A stretch of 44,291 nt of DNA from Staphylococcus coagulans (GCF_002901995.1 NZ_PPQN01000028.1:1-44291); one strand, 5' to 3'. Counted from the stretch's first letter, positions 16,437 through 25,848 are shown. Numbers and translations are program-made. The notes: generated by a model not told the origin, from the sequence alone.

Positions 16437-17114
16437 ATGTACGTAACGCCGAAAGTTGGCTTTGTAGAGGCCTACAAATATTTTTGGTTAAATTACTTTA
16501 ACTTCAAAGGGCGAAGTCGTCGAAGTGAATACTGGTGGGTAGCGCTTTGGAATTTTTTGATTTATGTTGTCACATTTTTCCTTGCATTCTTATGTTTCTT
16601 TATCCCTGGAGTAGGCCCTATTTTGGGTGTGATTCTAATCATTGTTATACTCCTCTATGCGTTAGCAACCATTATTCCTAATTTAGCGCTACAGGTCAGA
16701 AGATTTCATGATGTGGGCTTTTCAATGTGGATTCCAATGATTAGTTTTATCGTTAGTATCATTTATAATGTTATCAGTGGCCTAAGCCCTGATGAAGATA
16801 TTTCTGAAGGAAACATCAATGGGGTAGATACAAAAGTGACTGGAAACTTAAATTTTGATTTTATTCCAGATTGGTTAGGTTATACTGTACTTAGCCTCAC
16901 AATCATTTTAAATATTGTGTGTTTAATTATTGCTTTGCTTGATAGTAAGGAACAAGTCAATAAATATGGACCTTCGCCTAAATATATTGAGACCGGTCAT
17001 GATAAGGGCTTCCCTAACGATGATCTAAAAGATGATGCTTCAAACGAGGAATCATTCACATCATACGAAACATCACAACAAAAACAAATAGAACAAGATC
17101 CATATAAATATTAA
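16437..17114 (+). CDS. DUF805 family membrane protein
   Basis: This 225-residue protein has the DUF805 signature: YFNFKGRSRRSEYWWVALWNF near the N-terminus and ALQVRRFHDVGFSMW after the second helix pair. About four membrane segments are evident. The C-terminal 50 residues are hydrophilic and acidic, rich in Asp, Glu, Gln and Ser. AAGGAGG precedes the ATG. The family's function is unknown. It is monocistronic and closed by a terminator. Confidence 0.9.
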   Translation: MYVTPKVGFVEAYKYFWLNYFNFKGRSRRSEYWWVALWNFLIYVVTFFLAFLCFFIPGVGPILGVILIIVILLYALATIIPNLALQVRRFHDVGFSMWIPMISFIVSIIYNVISGLSPDEDISEGNINGVDTKVTGNLNFDFIPDWLGYTVLSLTIILNIVCLIIALLDSKEQVNKYGPSPKYIETGHDKGFPNDDLKDDASNEESFTSYETSQQKQIEQDPYKY

Positions 17115-17122
17115 ATCGAGTG

Positions 17123-17172
17123 TGCTCAAAGATGAGATGAAGTAAGTAAGCATTTCATTTTTGAGCATTTTT
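17123..17172 (+). terminator. Terminator after the DUF805 gene
   Basis: TGCTCAAA (17123-17130) pairs with TTTGAGCA (17160-17167), with further inner pairing of GATGAGATGA to the TCATTT region. It is followed by TTTTT. Confidence 0.8.
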
Positions 17173-17269
17173 GTTTAATTCAGAGCGCATGATTAGAACA
17201 ACTGGATTAAGTGTATATAAATAAAAATCAGTTTATTTCGAAAATTTAAACAAAAGGGATGTTTTAATC

Positions 17270-18655
17270 ATGAAAAACAAGCTGAAAAAACGTAAGATGC
17301 CACATACCTATGCTTTATTGATGATGGTGATTGTGGTGGCTGCACTATTGACTTATCTGATACCGGCGGGAACATTTGAACGAAAAAAGGTCAATGGCCA
17401 GACGGTTGTTGTGCCTGATTCTTATCATATTTTACCTTCACAGCCTGCAAGTTTATTGGATATCTTTCGTGCTATACCAGAAGGATTAATAAGTGGTGGA
17501 GAAATTGTTTTTTATATTTTTTTAGTAGGTGGCGCTTTTGGGATTGTACATAAGAGCGGTGCAATAGAAGCAGGGATTCGGCGATTGATGACGCAATTAG
17601 GGCAGTTTAAAGTGTTAATGATTCCGCTCACTATGTTAATGTTTTCAATTTTAGGTTTTTCAATTGGACTCGCGGAAGAAACGATTATTTTTGTGCCTAT
17701 TGGGATTATAATTGCGCGAACTTTAGGTTACGATGCATTGACGGGGGCGGCAATCGTTATTTTAGGTGCAGCGAGTGGCTTTATTGGAGGTATGCTCAAT
17801 CCATTTACAGTCGGCGTTGCACAAAGCGTCGCCGAACTCCCCCTATTCTCAGGATGGGGATTGCGTTCTATCATTTATATTTTTATTTTGCTGGCTGCAA
17901 TGGTGGCGGTCATGCGCTATGCAAGACGTGTGAAACGTTCGCCTGAACAGAGTATCGTATACAAATTAGAACAGGAAGAAGTGGATCGTCATCGACAAGA
18001 AGTGATACCGTCATTTTCGCGTAGACAATTCGTCAGCTTATTATTCATTGTTGGGGCTATTGGACTGAATATTTTTGGGATTTTTAAATTCGGTTGGACA
18101 TTTAATGAAATGAGTGCAAACTTTTTGTTAGCAGGACTGCTTGCTGGCTTTGTAGCTGGCCTAGGTTTCAATGGTACATTCGACGCTTTATTAGAAGGTA
18201 TGAAAAATGTCTTGTTTGGTGCAATGATTGTTGGTTTTGCGAAAGGGATTATCGTTATTTTAGAAAACGGAAAGATTATCGATACAATTGTCTATTTCAT
18301 GTCATCAATGTTAGAAGGATTACCGCCAGTTGTGACGATTATAGGGATGTTCATTTTTCAATTTTTCCTCAACTTTTTCATTCCTTCTGGATCAGGTCAA
18401 GCTTTAACTACAATGCCGTTGTTAGTGCCAATTTCAGATTTACTCGAGGTGAATCGACAAATTACTGTTTTAGCTTTTCAATATGGTGATGCAATCAGTA
18501 ATAGTCTCTTTCCAACATCTGCTGTTCTAATGGGTGCTTTAGCAGTCGCAAATATAAGCTATACACAGTGGATTAAATTTGTATGGAAACTGATACTTGC
18601 ATGGGTAGTGATATGTGCAGTGGCGATGTCTATTGCATATTTAGTAGGCTATTAA
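17270..18655 (+). CDS. YfcC-family anaerobic C4-dicarboxylate/basic amino-acid carrier-like transporter
   Basis: This 461-residue transporter of the YfcC/DcuC superfamily has about twelve membrane segments. Family runs are RKMPHTYALLMMVIVVAALLTYLIPAGTFER at the N-terminus, GLAEETIIFVPIGI, GGMLNPFTVGVAQSVAELPLFSGW and FFIPSGSGQALTTMPLLVPISDL. Substrates in this family vary (dicarboxylates, arginine/ornithine, peptides), so none is assigned. The start is ATG 17270 after AAAGGGA. It is monocistronic between two terminators. Confidence 0.85.
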   Translation: MKNKLKKRKMPHTYALLMMVIVVAALLTYLIPAGTFERKKVNGQTVVVPDSYHILPSQPASLLDIFRAIPEGLISGGEIVFYIFLVGGAFGIVHKSGAIEAGIRRLMTQLGQFKVLMIPLTMLMFSILGFSIGLAEETIIFVPIGIIIARTLGYDALTGAAIVILGAASGFIGGMLNPFTVGVAQSVAELPLFSGWGLRSIIYIFILLAAMVAVMRYARRVKRSPEQSIVYKLEQEEVDRHRQEVIPSFSRRQFVSLLFIVGAIGLNIFGIFKFGWTFNEMSANFLLAGLLAGFVAGLGFNGTFDALLEGMKNVLFGAMIVGFAKGIIVILENGKIIDTIVYFMSSMLEGLPPVVTIIGMFIFQFFLNFFIPSGSGQALTTMPLLVPISDLLEVNRQITVLAFQYGDAISNSLFPTSAVLMGALAVANISYTQWIKFVWKLILAWVVICAVAMSIAYLVGY

Positions 18656-18676
18656 ATAAATAATGAATAGACGCTT

Positions 18677-18745
18677 GTGTAGTTGAGATGAAAGCACTTT
18701 GCTGACACCTTCTAAGGAAGTGTTTCATCTTGGCTACACTTTTTT
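18677..18745 (+). terminator. Terminator after the YfcC gene
   Basis: GTGTAG (18677-18682) pairs with CTACAC (18734-18739), and AGATGAAA pairs with TTTCATCT inside it. Six T residues follow. Confidence 0.82.
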
Positions 18746-18838
18746 CTACAAATTGACATTAAGTAAGGTTAACTGCTTCAATTTGCGTTATGCTTTAAGT
18801 GTACTACAATGCAGTTAATGAAATATAAATAAGTCATT

Positions 18839-18880
18839 TTGACAAATATACTTGTCATTTTTATTGGATTCTTGTATATT
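18839..18880 (+). promoter_or_regulatory. Promoter of the ABC exporter genes with an overlapping dyad
   Basis: TTGTCA (18852-18857) and TATATT (18875-18880) are 17 bases apart. The -35 box is the right arm of a perfect inverted repeat: TGACAA at 18840-18845 and TTGTCA at 18852-18857, with a six-base spacer. A repressor bound there would cover the -35 box. No local regulator is adjacent, so the regulator is unknown. Confidence 0.6.
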
Positions 18881-18913
18881 CAAAGTAATCGTATAGCGAA
18901 AGGAGCTACATCA

Positions 18914-19813
18914 ATGACGTTAAAAGTAGAACAGGTCACGAAAAAGTTCAAACAATTTGTGGCAGTAGATGACATTTCGTTTGAACTTCAAAAAGGTAAG
19001 ATGTTGGGCTTTTTAGGACGAAATGGTGCGGGTAAGACGACGACATTTCGTATGATTTTAGGCTTATCTGAACCGACTGAAGGCAAAATTACATACGAAG
19101 GCAAAAAGATAGATAAAACGATGTATGACATCATTGGCTATTTACCAGAAGAAAGAGGATTGCATCCTAAATTGACTGTAACAGAAGAACTCAAATATTT
19201 AGCAACTTTAAAAGGAATGAAAAATGCGGATATCAAAAAAGCATTAGATTATTGGTTAGCGCGTTTTCAAATCACAGAAAACCGTCATAAAAAAATAGAA
19301 GCGCTATCTAAAGGGAACCAACAAAAAGTACAATTGCTCGCAAGTATGATTCATGAACCGTCACTATTGATTTTGGATGAGCCATTTAGTGGGTTAGACC
19401 CAGTTAATGTAGAGTTGTTAAAAGATGCTGTCAAAGATCTTAATGCCAAAGGGACGACGATTATCTTTAGCTCACACCGTATGGAACATGTCGAAGAGCT
19501 CTGCGATAATATTTGTATATTAAATCGTGGACAGATGGTTGTACAAGGGGATATTCAACAAGTGAAACAACAAGCAGGCTATCAACGTCTTGTCGTCGAT
19601 GCACCTTATGACTTATCAGAAGCGGCGCAACTCCCAGGTGTATTACATTATGAAACTCATCGCTCAGAAAATTATTTTACAATTGAAAATGAAACTGTGG
19701 CAGAAGCGATATTTCAAATCGTTCAACAAAAAGGTTATGCGAAACGTTTTCAACTAATGGAACCAACGATTAATGAAATCTTTATAGAGAAGGTAGGTGA
19801 CAAAAATGCATAA
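18914..19813 (+). CDS. ABC exporter ATP-binding subunit (NatA-like)
   Basis: This 300-residue ATPase has Walker A GRNGAGKTT, the Q-loop region GYLPEERGLHPKLTV, ABC signature LSKGNQQKVQ, Walker B LLILDEPFSGLDP and the H-loop IFSSHRMEHVE. A C-terminal DUF4162-like extension follows, as in NatA/Na+ or antibiotic exporters. A TTG-initiated longer frame from 18839 overlaps the promoter and is rejected. ATG 18914 follows AAAGGAG. It overlaps the permease gene by eight bases. It is a probable efflux system; the substrate (Na+, peptide or lipid) is undetermined. Confidence 0.92.
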   Translation: MTLKVEQVTKKFKQFVAVDDISFELQKGKMLGFLGRNGAGKTTTFRMILGLSEPTEGKITYEGKKIDKTMYDIIGYLPEERGLHPKLTVTEELKYLATLKGMKNADIKKALDYWLARFQITENRHKKIEALSKGNQQKVQLLASMIHEPSLLILDEPFSGLDPVNVELLKDAVKDLNAKGTTIIFSSHRMEHVEELCDNICILNRGQMVVQGDIQQVKQQAGYQRLVVDAPYDLSEAAQLPGVLHYETHRSENYFTIENETVAEAIFQIVQQKGYAKRFQLMEPTINEIFIEKVGDKNA

Positions 19814-21056
19814 ATTTTTTGCGACTTTCCAAATCACATACCAAAAGAAGTTGAGATCTAGATCTTTTATCACTACGACGGTCATCATGATTTTGCTCAT
19901 CATCGGTTTAGCGAATGTGGATAAAATCATTAAACTGTTTGACGGTGGAGAAGACCGTATTGCAATTGTAACGCAGGATAAAAATTTGTATCAACAAGTC
20001 AAAAAGCAATATTCGATTGTCAATGAAGACACGAAGTTTGAACATGTATCAGAAAAACAAGCAAAGCAAAAATTAAAAAAGGAAGATATTGATCAAGCTT
20101 TTATAATTGATGAGACGAAGACGCATGAACTCAATGGAACTATTTTAAGTCACGATATACCATCAGATAAAGATAAATCGACATTACAATCTGTTTTAAC
20201 TCAACTACAAGTGCAAAAGGTGGCACAGGATCTAGGACTTCAAGGACAAGATTTACAAAAGTTACAAGCACAAAGTAACGTTAAAAGCCAAATTGTTCAA
20301 AAAGAAGGTCAAGCAGATCAAAATTTAAGTTCTGAAGAAGAAAGTTTTAGCAAAGTAATTGTAATGGCAGGAACATTTCTAATATTTTTTATTACATTTA
20401 ATTATGCACAACAAATAGCGATGGAAGTCGCGACTGAAAAAACATCGCGCGTTTCCGAAATGATTATTACGAGTGTAAATCCTGTGCATCATATCTTAGC
20501 CAAGATTTTAGCCGTATTGGCAGTAGCGTTCACTCAAATCTTAGCGCTCTTTATCACTGTCGTCGCTTGTTATTTTATATTTGATTTAAAACATACTTTC
20601 GACTCGATATCTGTAGAATTTACACCTCATATCGTTCGCTTGATCATTTTCGGATTGCTCTTCTTGATACTTGGCATCTTTAGTTATGTTATCTTAGCCG
20701 CTATTTTAGGTAACTTAACGTCTAGAATAGAAGATATGGCACAATCATTAATGCCAATGAATTTATTAATAATGGGTGCATTTTACTCAGGTTATTTTGG
20801 GGCGCTTAATCCAGACAATTTATTTATCAAAATTACAAGTTATGTACCGTTTTTCTCACCGTTTGTGACATTCTCTCGCTTATCCTTGTCCAATGTCTCA
20901 ACGATAGAAGGTATTATTGCAGTAATTATTCATATTGTGCTCATTATTGTGTTGTTTATTGTTGCTGCAAAAACATATAAAAATTCGGTTCTTTCGTTTG
21001 AAAAAGGATGGGTCAATGTTTTAAAACGCGCTTTTCAACGCCAAAAACAATCTTAA
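19806..21056 (+). CDS. ABC-2 type exporter permease (NatB-like)
   Basis: The 416-residue permease has one N-terminal membrane helix (FITTTVIMILLIIGLANV), a large extracytoplasmic domain of about 150 residues rich in Lys, Gln and Asp, then about five C-terminal helices. The conserved run EVATEKTSRVSEMIITSVNPVHHILAKILAV is typical of NatB/YhaP permeases. ATG 19806 is chosen over the in-frame GTG at 19797 because GGTGA lies five bases upstream. It is translated with the ATPase and closed by a terminator. Confidence 0.9.
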   Translation: MHKFFATFQITYQKKLRSRSFITTTVIMILLIIGLANVDKIIKLFDGGEDRIAIVTQDKNLYQQVKKQYSIVNEDTKFEHVSEKQAKQKLKKEDIDQAFIIDETKTHELNGTILSHDIPSDKDKSTLQSVLTQLQVQKVAQDLGLQGQDLQKLQAQSNVKSQIVQKEGQADQNLSSEEESFSKVIVMAGTFLIFFITFNYAQQIAMEVATEKTSRVSEMIITSVNPVHHILAKILAVLAVAFTQILALFITVVACYFIFDLKHTFDSISVEFTPHIVRLIIFGLLFLILGIFSYVILAAILGNLTSRIEDMAQSLMPMNLLIMGAFYSGYFGALNPDNLFIKITSYVPFFSPFVTFSRLSLSNVSTIEGIIAVIIHIVLIIVLFIVAAKTYKNSVLSFEKGWVNVLKRAFQRQKQS

Positions 21057-21085
21057 AAAAGATATCAAAATGATGAATAAATATT

Positions 21086-21141
21086 AAGGTAACGGGTTTC
21101 GTAAACAGACACTACTGTTTTAGGAATTCAGTTACCTTTTT
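21086..21141 (+). terminator. Terminator after the ABC exporter
   Basis: AAGGTAAC (21086-21093) pairs with GTTACCTT (21131-21138), with an inner AAACAG/CTGTTT pairing. TTT follows. Confidence 0.78.
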
Positions 21142-21248
21142 ATCGGTGATGGCCACAAGTCATATTCACTTTGTGAAAGTGTGATTGCCTTATCATTTGT
21201 TTTTTGTAGTATACTGTTAGAATAGAGTAAAATATATGAGGTGAAGAT

Positions 21249-21581
21249 GTGAGTTTTGTGTATTCCACAGTGATTTTTATCATAGCAGGATTATGTGAAA
21301 TCGGTGGCGGTTATCTCATATGGCTATGGTTACGTGCAGAACGACCATTCATGTTTGGATTCATCGGTGGTGTTGTACTCATTTTATATGGCGTGATTGC
21401 GACATTTCAAACCTTTCCAACTTTTGGACGTGTGTATGCAGCGTATGGGGGTGTCTTTATCGTTATGAGCCTTTTATGGTCATATTGGATTGATAAAGAA
21501 CCGCCGGACAAGTTTGATTTGATTGGTGGTGCCATCTGTATCATAGGGGTGCTCATAATGGTATTGCCAACTAGGGGATAA
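21249..21581 (+). CDS. YnfA/UPF0060 family small membrane protein
   Basis: This 110-residue protein has four membrane segments and resembles small multidrug-resistance-type transporters. Diagnostic runs are [42 protein letters not shown] and [18 protein letters not shown], matching the UPF0060 signature. The start is GTG 21249, four bases after AGGTGA. Function is not proven; some homologues have been described as drug efflux proteins. It lies 35 bases upstream of galM and is probably co-transcribed with it. Confidence 0.93.
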   Translation: MSFVYSTVIFIIAGLCEIGGGYLIWLWLRAERPFMFGFIGGVVLILYGVIATFQTFPTFGRVYAAYGGVFIVMSLLWSYWIDKEPPDKFDLIGGAICIIGVLIMVLPTRG

Positions 21582-21616
21582 ACTTTGGGAGCAGTGTAAA
21601 GGAGTACAGTGTAAAA

Positions 21617-22639
21617 ATGTTTATTAATATTGAACAACAATCTAATGGTATTGAACTCATCAAAATAGAAAATAACAAAAGTAAAATTGTATTCATGAAT
21701 TACGGTGCACGTATTGTTAGTTGGAGAATTGGCGACAATAATATTGTTTTAGGGAACGAAGTTGAAGCTGATGAATTTTATCCTCATCATCCTTTTTATT
21801 TTGGTGCAACAGTTGGAAGAGTTGGCGGTCGCATAGCAAACGGTCAATTTGAATTAAAAGGCAAAACCTATACACTTGAACAAAATGATCCACCACATCA
21901 TTTACATGGTGGACATCATGGTTTGTCAGATCGGCTGTTTGATTATCAAATCATTAAAGAGGATCTTTCAGAAAAGGTGCAAGTTGTTTTTACTACACAA
22001 TTACGACAAGAAGAAGATCATTACCCGGGAAATATAGATGTAAAAGTGACTTTTACGTATGATACATCGGAAACATGGACGATTGAGTATGAAGCACAAT
22101 CAGATGCAGATACATTATTTAATCCAATGAATCACGTGTATTTTAATTTAAATCGAGATAGCAATGTGGTGGATAACCATGTAATCGCAAGTGATCGATT
22201 AGCAATGTATCCTTTAGATGAAACAGGCATGCCTACGCTAACTCCGATTGATCTCGTTGAAGAAATGGGTTCGAATCAGATTCAGTTAGCACAACTTTTT
22301 AATACTACGCAGGATAGCATCCAGCAACAAGTGAATGCGAAGAGAGGTTTAGATCATCCTTTTGAAGTGGCGGATGGTCAACTATCAATTTTAAATGATG
22401 ATCTTGCTTTGCATGTTTCAACAGATGCGCCTCAAGTTGTACTTTATACGTTAAATGACTCTGAAAATTGGAAAAGTCATATGAATATTTTTAAGCCTCA
22501 TTCAGGTATTACAGTCGAAACTCAAAGCGTACCTAATGATATACAATTACTAGGTCCCAAGGCCTATTCGATTTTGAAAGCTAATACACCTTTTTATTCT
22601 AAAACAGCATTTCAAATCGAAAGAATATCCAATTGTTAA
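21617..22639 (+). CDS. galM: Aldose 1-epimerase (mutarotase)
   Basis: The enzyme interconverts alpha and beta anomers of aldoses such as galactose or glucose. The 340-residue length is typical. GATVGRVGGRIANG (63-76), HHLHGG (94-99), the catalytic His in NPMNHVYFNL (His173) and the catalytic Glu in GITVETQSVPN (Glu301) are all present. AAAGGAG lies twelve bases before the ATG, slightly long. No leloir or lactose genes lie nearby, so it is probably a constitutive housekeeping epimerase. Confidence 0.93.
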   Translation: MFINIEQQSNGIELIKIENNKSKIVFMNYGARIVSWRIGDNNIVLGNEVEADEFYPHHPFYFGATVGRVGGRIANGQFELKGKTYTLEQNDPPHHLHGGHHGLSDRLFDYQIIKEDLSEKVQVVFTTQLRQEEDHYPGNIDVKVTFTYDTSETWTIEYEAQSDADTLFNPMNHVYFNLNRDSNVVDNHVIASDRLAMYPLDETGMPTLTPIDLVEEMGSNQIQLAQLFNTTQDSIQQQVNAKRGLDHPFEVADGQLSILNDDLALHVSTDAPQVVLYTLNDSENWKSHMNIFKPHSGITVETQSVPNDIQLLGPKAYSILKANTPFYSKTAFQIERISNC

Positions 22640-22676
22640 ATACAATGTGAACTCAGGCAAGTGCGGGATAAGTTTA

Positions 22677-22715
22677 AGGAGGTTGGAAGAGAGAATATGA
22701 CGTTTTCCGCCTCCT
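22677..22715 (+). terminator. Possible terminator after galM
   Basis: AGGAGG (22677-22682) pairs with CCTCCT (22710-22715), with an inner GGAA/TTCC pairing. The tail ATTTCTG is weak. The rest of the 240-base gap before the next gene is AT-rich and unremarkable. Confidence 0.5.
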
Positions 22716-22878
22716 ATTTCTGTTTAAGAATCGTACAAAAGACAATTTATATGTAAAAAAATACACTTATAGAAGTTTGCTTTTGTCTTTATTTCTGCCT
22801 TGTTAAAGGTGTAAAATGCATCTTATATCAAATTTATAGTTTCATCCCAATTTTACTTTTATTTGAGGAGATGATGCG

Positions 22879-23088
22879 ATGCGCAATCGTTTGAAAGAAT
22901 TACGTGCAAGAGACGGCTATAATCAAACACAATTAGCGGAAAAGGCGGGTATCTCTCGTCAAACCGTGTCGTTAATAGAGCGCAATGATTTTATGCCCTC
23001 TATTTTGACAGCGGTAAAGATTGCGCGTATTTTCAATGAGCCTGTTGAACAGGTCTTTATCTTTGAAGCCAAAGACTTCAATACTTAG
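22879..23088 (+). CDS. Small Cro/CI-type (XRE) helix-turn-helix regulator
   Basis: The 69-residue protein is a single XRE HTH domain: LKELRARDGYNQTQLAEKAGISRQTVSLIER then PSILTAVKIARIFNEPVEQVF. It belongs to the compact YgzD/YozG-like subgroup common in Firmicutes that often pairs with small membrane proteins; no such partner is adjacent here. GAGGAG precedes the ATG. It lies alone between galM and the convergent MOSC gene. Targets are unknown. Confidence 0.9.
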   Translation: MRNRLKELRARDGYNQTQLAEKAGISRQTVSLIERNDFMPSILTAVKIARIFNEPVEQVFIFEAKDFNT

Positions 23089-23124
23089 ATTCCTGTTTCA
23101 ATGCTAATTAAAGTCGATATTATA

Positions 23125-23154
23125 GTAGGGTGACAATAGTCAGCCTGCTTTTTT
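23125..23154 (+). terminator. Terminator after the XRE regulator
   Basis: The arms at 23125-23134 and 23139-23148 pair with one mismatch and one wobble around an AATA loop. Six T residues follow. It lies between convergent genes. Confidence 0.75.
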
Positions 23155-23166
23155 GCGTCCATAAAG

Positions 23167-23817
23167 CTAGAGGCGTGCAAGCATTTTTTCAAGTTTTTGT
23201 CTGCGCTTTTGTGTAAGGAATGGGTTTTGAATCGCGTATGCGAGGCGGTCTTTATTTTTTCTATCGTTATAATATATATCATTGAGTTCTTGAACAGAAA
23301 GTCTTGTTACTTTAGGCGTACTTTTTATAAGTTGCAAGTCATCATTCGGAGAAACATAGCCTTCTTGTAAGACACGGAAGTAACAGCCTGTTTTTCCAGA
23401 AGACGTCATATCTTTAACAAGATGAGGATAACCATATTTACTTTGGATTTTCCAACAAGGTTCACGTATTTCAGAGACTTCGATACGCGCTTCTCCAAGT
23501 TGGTATTGATCACCAAAAAATAATGACGTCTCATCTACATGATATACAGTAAGGTTTTCGCCAAATAAAGCATAGTCAGGTAAGGGGTGGATAACTTCTT
23601 TCCACATATCATAATGGGAATAACTGTATAAACAGAGTGCTTTATCAGGTCCGCCGTGGTCTTTATATTCTTGTTCGTCTGTGATTAAACCTGTTTGAGA
23701 TAGCCATACTTTATCTTGAATGGGCTTTTTGTTAAGCGCACTTTTCATAGGTCGATCGTTTCGATATTGTAAAGATTCTATTTTTCCCGTTGAGATGGCA
23801 TGGATTTGATATTTCAT
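23167..23817 (-). CDS. MOSC-domain protein (YiiM-like)
   Basis: The 216-residue protein has a MOSC domain over most of its length, with GLITDEQEYKDHGGPDKALCLYSYSHYDMW, FGENLTV and the conserved cysteine in IREPCWKIQ that binds molybdenum cofactor sulfur in relatives. The C-terminal tail is helical and basic, as in YiiM. The probable activity is reduction of N-hydroxylated compounds with molybdenum cofactor; this is inference from E. coli YiiM. GAGGAGG precedes the ATG. It is monocistronic and divergent from rpiA. Confidence 0.9.
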   Translation of the reverse strand: MKYQIHAISTGKIESLQYRNDRPMKSALNKKPIQDKVWLSQTGLITDEQEYKDHGGPDKALCLYSYSHYDMWKEVIHPLPDYALFGENLTVYHVDETSLFFGDQYQLGEARIEVSEIREPCWKIQSKYGYPHLVKDMTSSGKTGCYFRVLQEGYVSPNDDLQLIKSTPKVTRLSVQELNDIYYNDRKNKDRLAYAIQNPFLTQKRRQKLEKMLARL

Positions 23818-23938
23818 TTTGCTTCCTCCTCATATTTAAAGTTTATTTTAACGTAATTCGGTTGATTCGTCATGGCTTTTTCAGATGAATATTGTACAAT
23901 AAAGACAGATACATAAGTCATAAAAAAGGAGTGCGACA

Positions 23939-24640
23939 ATGGGCATTAAGCAACTAAAACAAATGACACTAGATGAAGCGATAAGTCGTATTGAAGATGG
24001 CATGACGGTGGGCATTGGAACAGGAAGTACAATTGAATTGCTCGTTCCGAAAATTGCGCAACTCATCCATGAAAAGGGATACCAAATTAAAGGCGTATGT
24101 ACTTCAGAGCGTACAGCACTACAAGCGAAGTCGTTAGATATTCCAATTGTTGATGTTAATGATGTGACACATATCGATATCGCCATTGATGGCGCAGATG
24201 AAATTGATCCTAACTTAAACTTAATTAAAGGTGGCGGTGGGGCACTGTTTCGAGAAAAGGTCATCGATACTTTTGCGGAACGATTTATCGTTATTGCGGA
24301 TCAAACAAAGTTAGTTGATTATTTAGGACAAACGTTCAAGATCCCTGTTGAAGTGGATGCTTTTAACTGGCGTCAGTTGATTCGTACCATTGAACAAGCA
24401 TTTGACGTTAAAGTGACACGACGTATGATCGGTGATATCCCCTTTATTACAGATAATGGGAACTATATTTTAGATTGTACGTTAAATCAAAGTATTGATC
24501 CGTATGCATTTCATGAATATTTAATTCACCTTGTTGGCATATTAGAAACAGGCTATTTCTTAGACACAGTTGAAGAAGCCATCGTTGGAACGGATGAAGG
24601 CTTAAAAGTGATTCATCACTCCGAACAAATAAAAAAGTAG
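23939..24640 (+). CDS. rpiA: Ribose-5-phosphate isomerase A
   Basis: RpiA interconverts ribose 5-phosphate and ribulose 5-phosphate in the pentose-phosphate pathway. The protein has 233 residues. GIGTGST (25-31) binds phosphate, DGADEID (84-90) holds the active-site Asp pair, and KGGGGALFREK (97-107) holds the catalytic Glu and Lys. AAGGAG precedes the ATG. It is convergent with lyrA and separated by a shared terminator that overlaps the end of the coding sequence. Confidence 0.96.
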   Translation: MGIKQLKQMTLDEAISRIEDGMTVGIGTGSTIELLVPKIAQLIHEKGYQIKGVCTSERTALQAKSLDIPIVDVNDVTHIDIAIDGADEIDPNLNLIKGGGGALFREKVIDTFAERFIVIADQTKLVDYLGQTFKIPVEVDAFNWRQLIRTIEQAFDVKVTRRMIGDIPFITDNGNYILDCTLNQSIDPYAFHEYLIHLVGILETGYFLDTVEEAIVGTDEGLKVIHHSEQIKK

Positions 24641-24665
24641 CGCGGTCATTGACCGGCTACTTTTT
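24632..24665. terminator. Bidirectional terminator between rpiA and lyrA
   Basis: AAAAAGTAG (24632-24640) pairs with CTACTTTTT (24657-24665), with an inner GGTC-ATT-GACC pairing. A and T runs on both sides make it usable from both strands. The left arm overlaps the rpiA stop. Confidence 0.9.
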
Positions 24666-24675
24666 ATTTATAATA

Positions 24676-25848
24676 TCAATCTGCTTTGTCCTCATGTTTT
24701 GACATTTTTGCCACGTCGTTTTCATCTGTCAGTGTTTGTGCAGATGATTGAACCTCATTATCCGTATTTTCAATATTTATTTTTTCTTCATCGGCTGTAT
24801 GCGATGATGTCGCCTCACGCTCTTGAATAGATTGATTTGTTTCGTCCGTTTGTTTTTCTGCATCTTTGATTTGTTCTTTAGACGTTACTTCTTCGACAAC
24901 ATTTGCATCATTTTGTTGTTCTGGTTGCACGTTTGCATCTGGTGCATCAGAACTTTTTGTTGTCGATTTTGGTTCCACTGCTGTTTCTGTTTCATAATGT
25001 TCTTCAAGTGGATTATCTTCTTCCTCTTGAGACGTATCGAACATCAATGGTGTATCGTCATCTTCATCTTTATGACGTGGTGTAAAGAGACGCATGATGA
25101 GACCTAATACAACGACTACGGCTGCAACACTTGCTGTAGAATAAGCAAGGACTTTCATAGAGAAGATATCTCCAATTTCCTCACTAAAGAAAAAGACTCT
25201 AGCAAAGGACATGGCAGCATGGAAAAGCGTAGCGATATAAATTGAACGCCCGCCTGTGCCTCTAACAAGTTCGCCTGCTATCATTGAAAATGAAAAGACA
25301 TAGAGTGCACTGAATAAAGTATAAGTTGATCCAAATGCAGTGTTAACATCCCATACTAAATAAAGGACACTGACAACGATGTTCGCAAAGAAGTGTGGTA
25401 ACTTTGCTTCGACAATATTTAATAGGTAAGAACGAAAACCAAACTCGATAAAGAATGCCATAAGAAGATGGCCAATTAAAATAGTCCAAATCGTCTCAGA
25501 CAAGTCTTTAGACTGTAATAAGATAAAACTATCCGCATATGTATTAAAACTATACATACCGATGATAAAAATAATTAAAGGTAAAGTCAGTGCTAATAAA
25601 ATTCTTTCAATAACTTTTAAATTAATCCCTAACTTTAATCCGCCAAGTTGTTCTTTTTTATTTTTAAATACAATGATACATAATACTGCGGCAATAAATG
25701 GACCTAAGCTATTTAATGCAAATACAAACGGTTTAAAACCAGATGCTTTCTGGAAATCTTGTAAAATCAAGGGGCTTGCATATGCAAAAATAAAAAACAC
25801 AAAGATGGTCATTGCCCATTGGAAGCCTGAAATACGCGTTCGATTCAT
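24676..25848 (-). CDS. lyrA: LyrA/SpdC-like CPBP-family membrane protein with an acidic tail
   Basis: The 390-residue protein has about eight membrane helices (1-255) of the Abi/CPBP protease fold, followed by a 130-residue cytoplasmic tail rich in Glu, Asp, Thr and Gln. The CPBP metal-site motifs are degenerate: EExxxR reads IEFGFR (134-139), the second His motif reads YLVWD (163-167, Asp for His), and only His210 in FHAAMS remains. This matches S. aureus LyrA/SpdC, described as a non-proteolytic scaffold acting with the SagB glucosaminidase and the WalK kinase. Position next to rpiA supports the assignment. GGAGG precedes the ATG. I saw no WalR box in the 550 bases upstream. Confidence 0.85.
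   Translation of the reverse strand: MNRTRISGFQWAMTIFVFFIFAYASPLILQDFQKASGFKPFVFALNSLGPFIAAVLCIIVFKNKKEQLGGLKLGINLKVIERILLALTLPLIIFIIGMYSFNTYADSFILLQSKDLSETIWTILIGHLLMAFFIEFGFRSYLLNIVEAKLPHFFANIVVSVLYLVWDVNTAFGSTYTLFSALYVFSFSMIAGELVRGTGGRSIYIATLFHAAMSFARVFFFSEEIGDIFSMKVLAYSTASVAAVVVVLGLIMRLFTPRHKDEDDDTPLMFDTSQEEEDNPLEEHYETETAVEPKSTTKSSDAPDANVQPEQQNDANVVEEVTSKEQIKDAEKQTDETNQSIQEREATSSHTADEEKINIENTDNEVQSSAQTLTDENDVAKMSKHEDKAD

Noticed and set aside
18839..18913. Longer start (TTG 18839) for the ABC ATP-binding subunit
   Set aside because: The segment contains the promoter (TTGTCA...TATATT) and lacks a ribosome site; ATG 18914 has AAAGGAG and begins the normal NatA-type N-terminus.
24823..25107. 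Plus-strand frames opposite the acidic tail of lyrA
   Set aside because: Cys/Phe-rich translations typical of the complement of a Glu/Asp/Thr/Gln-rich coding region; no ribosome site.
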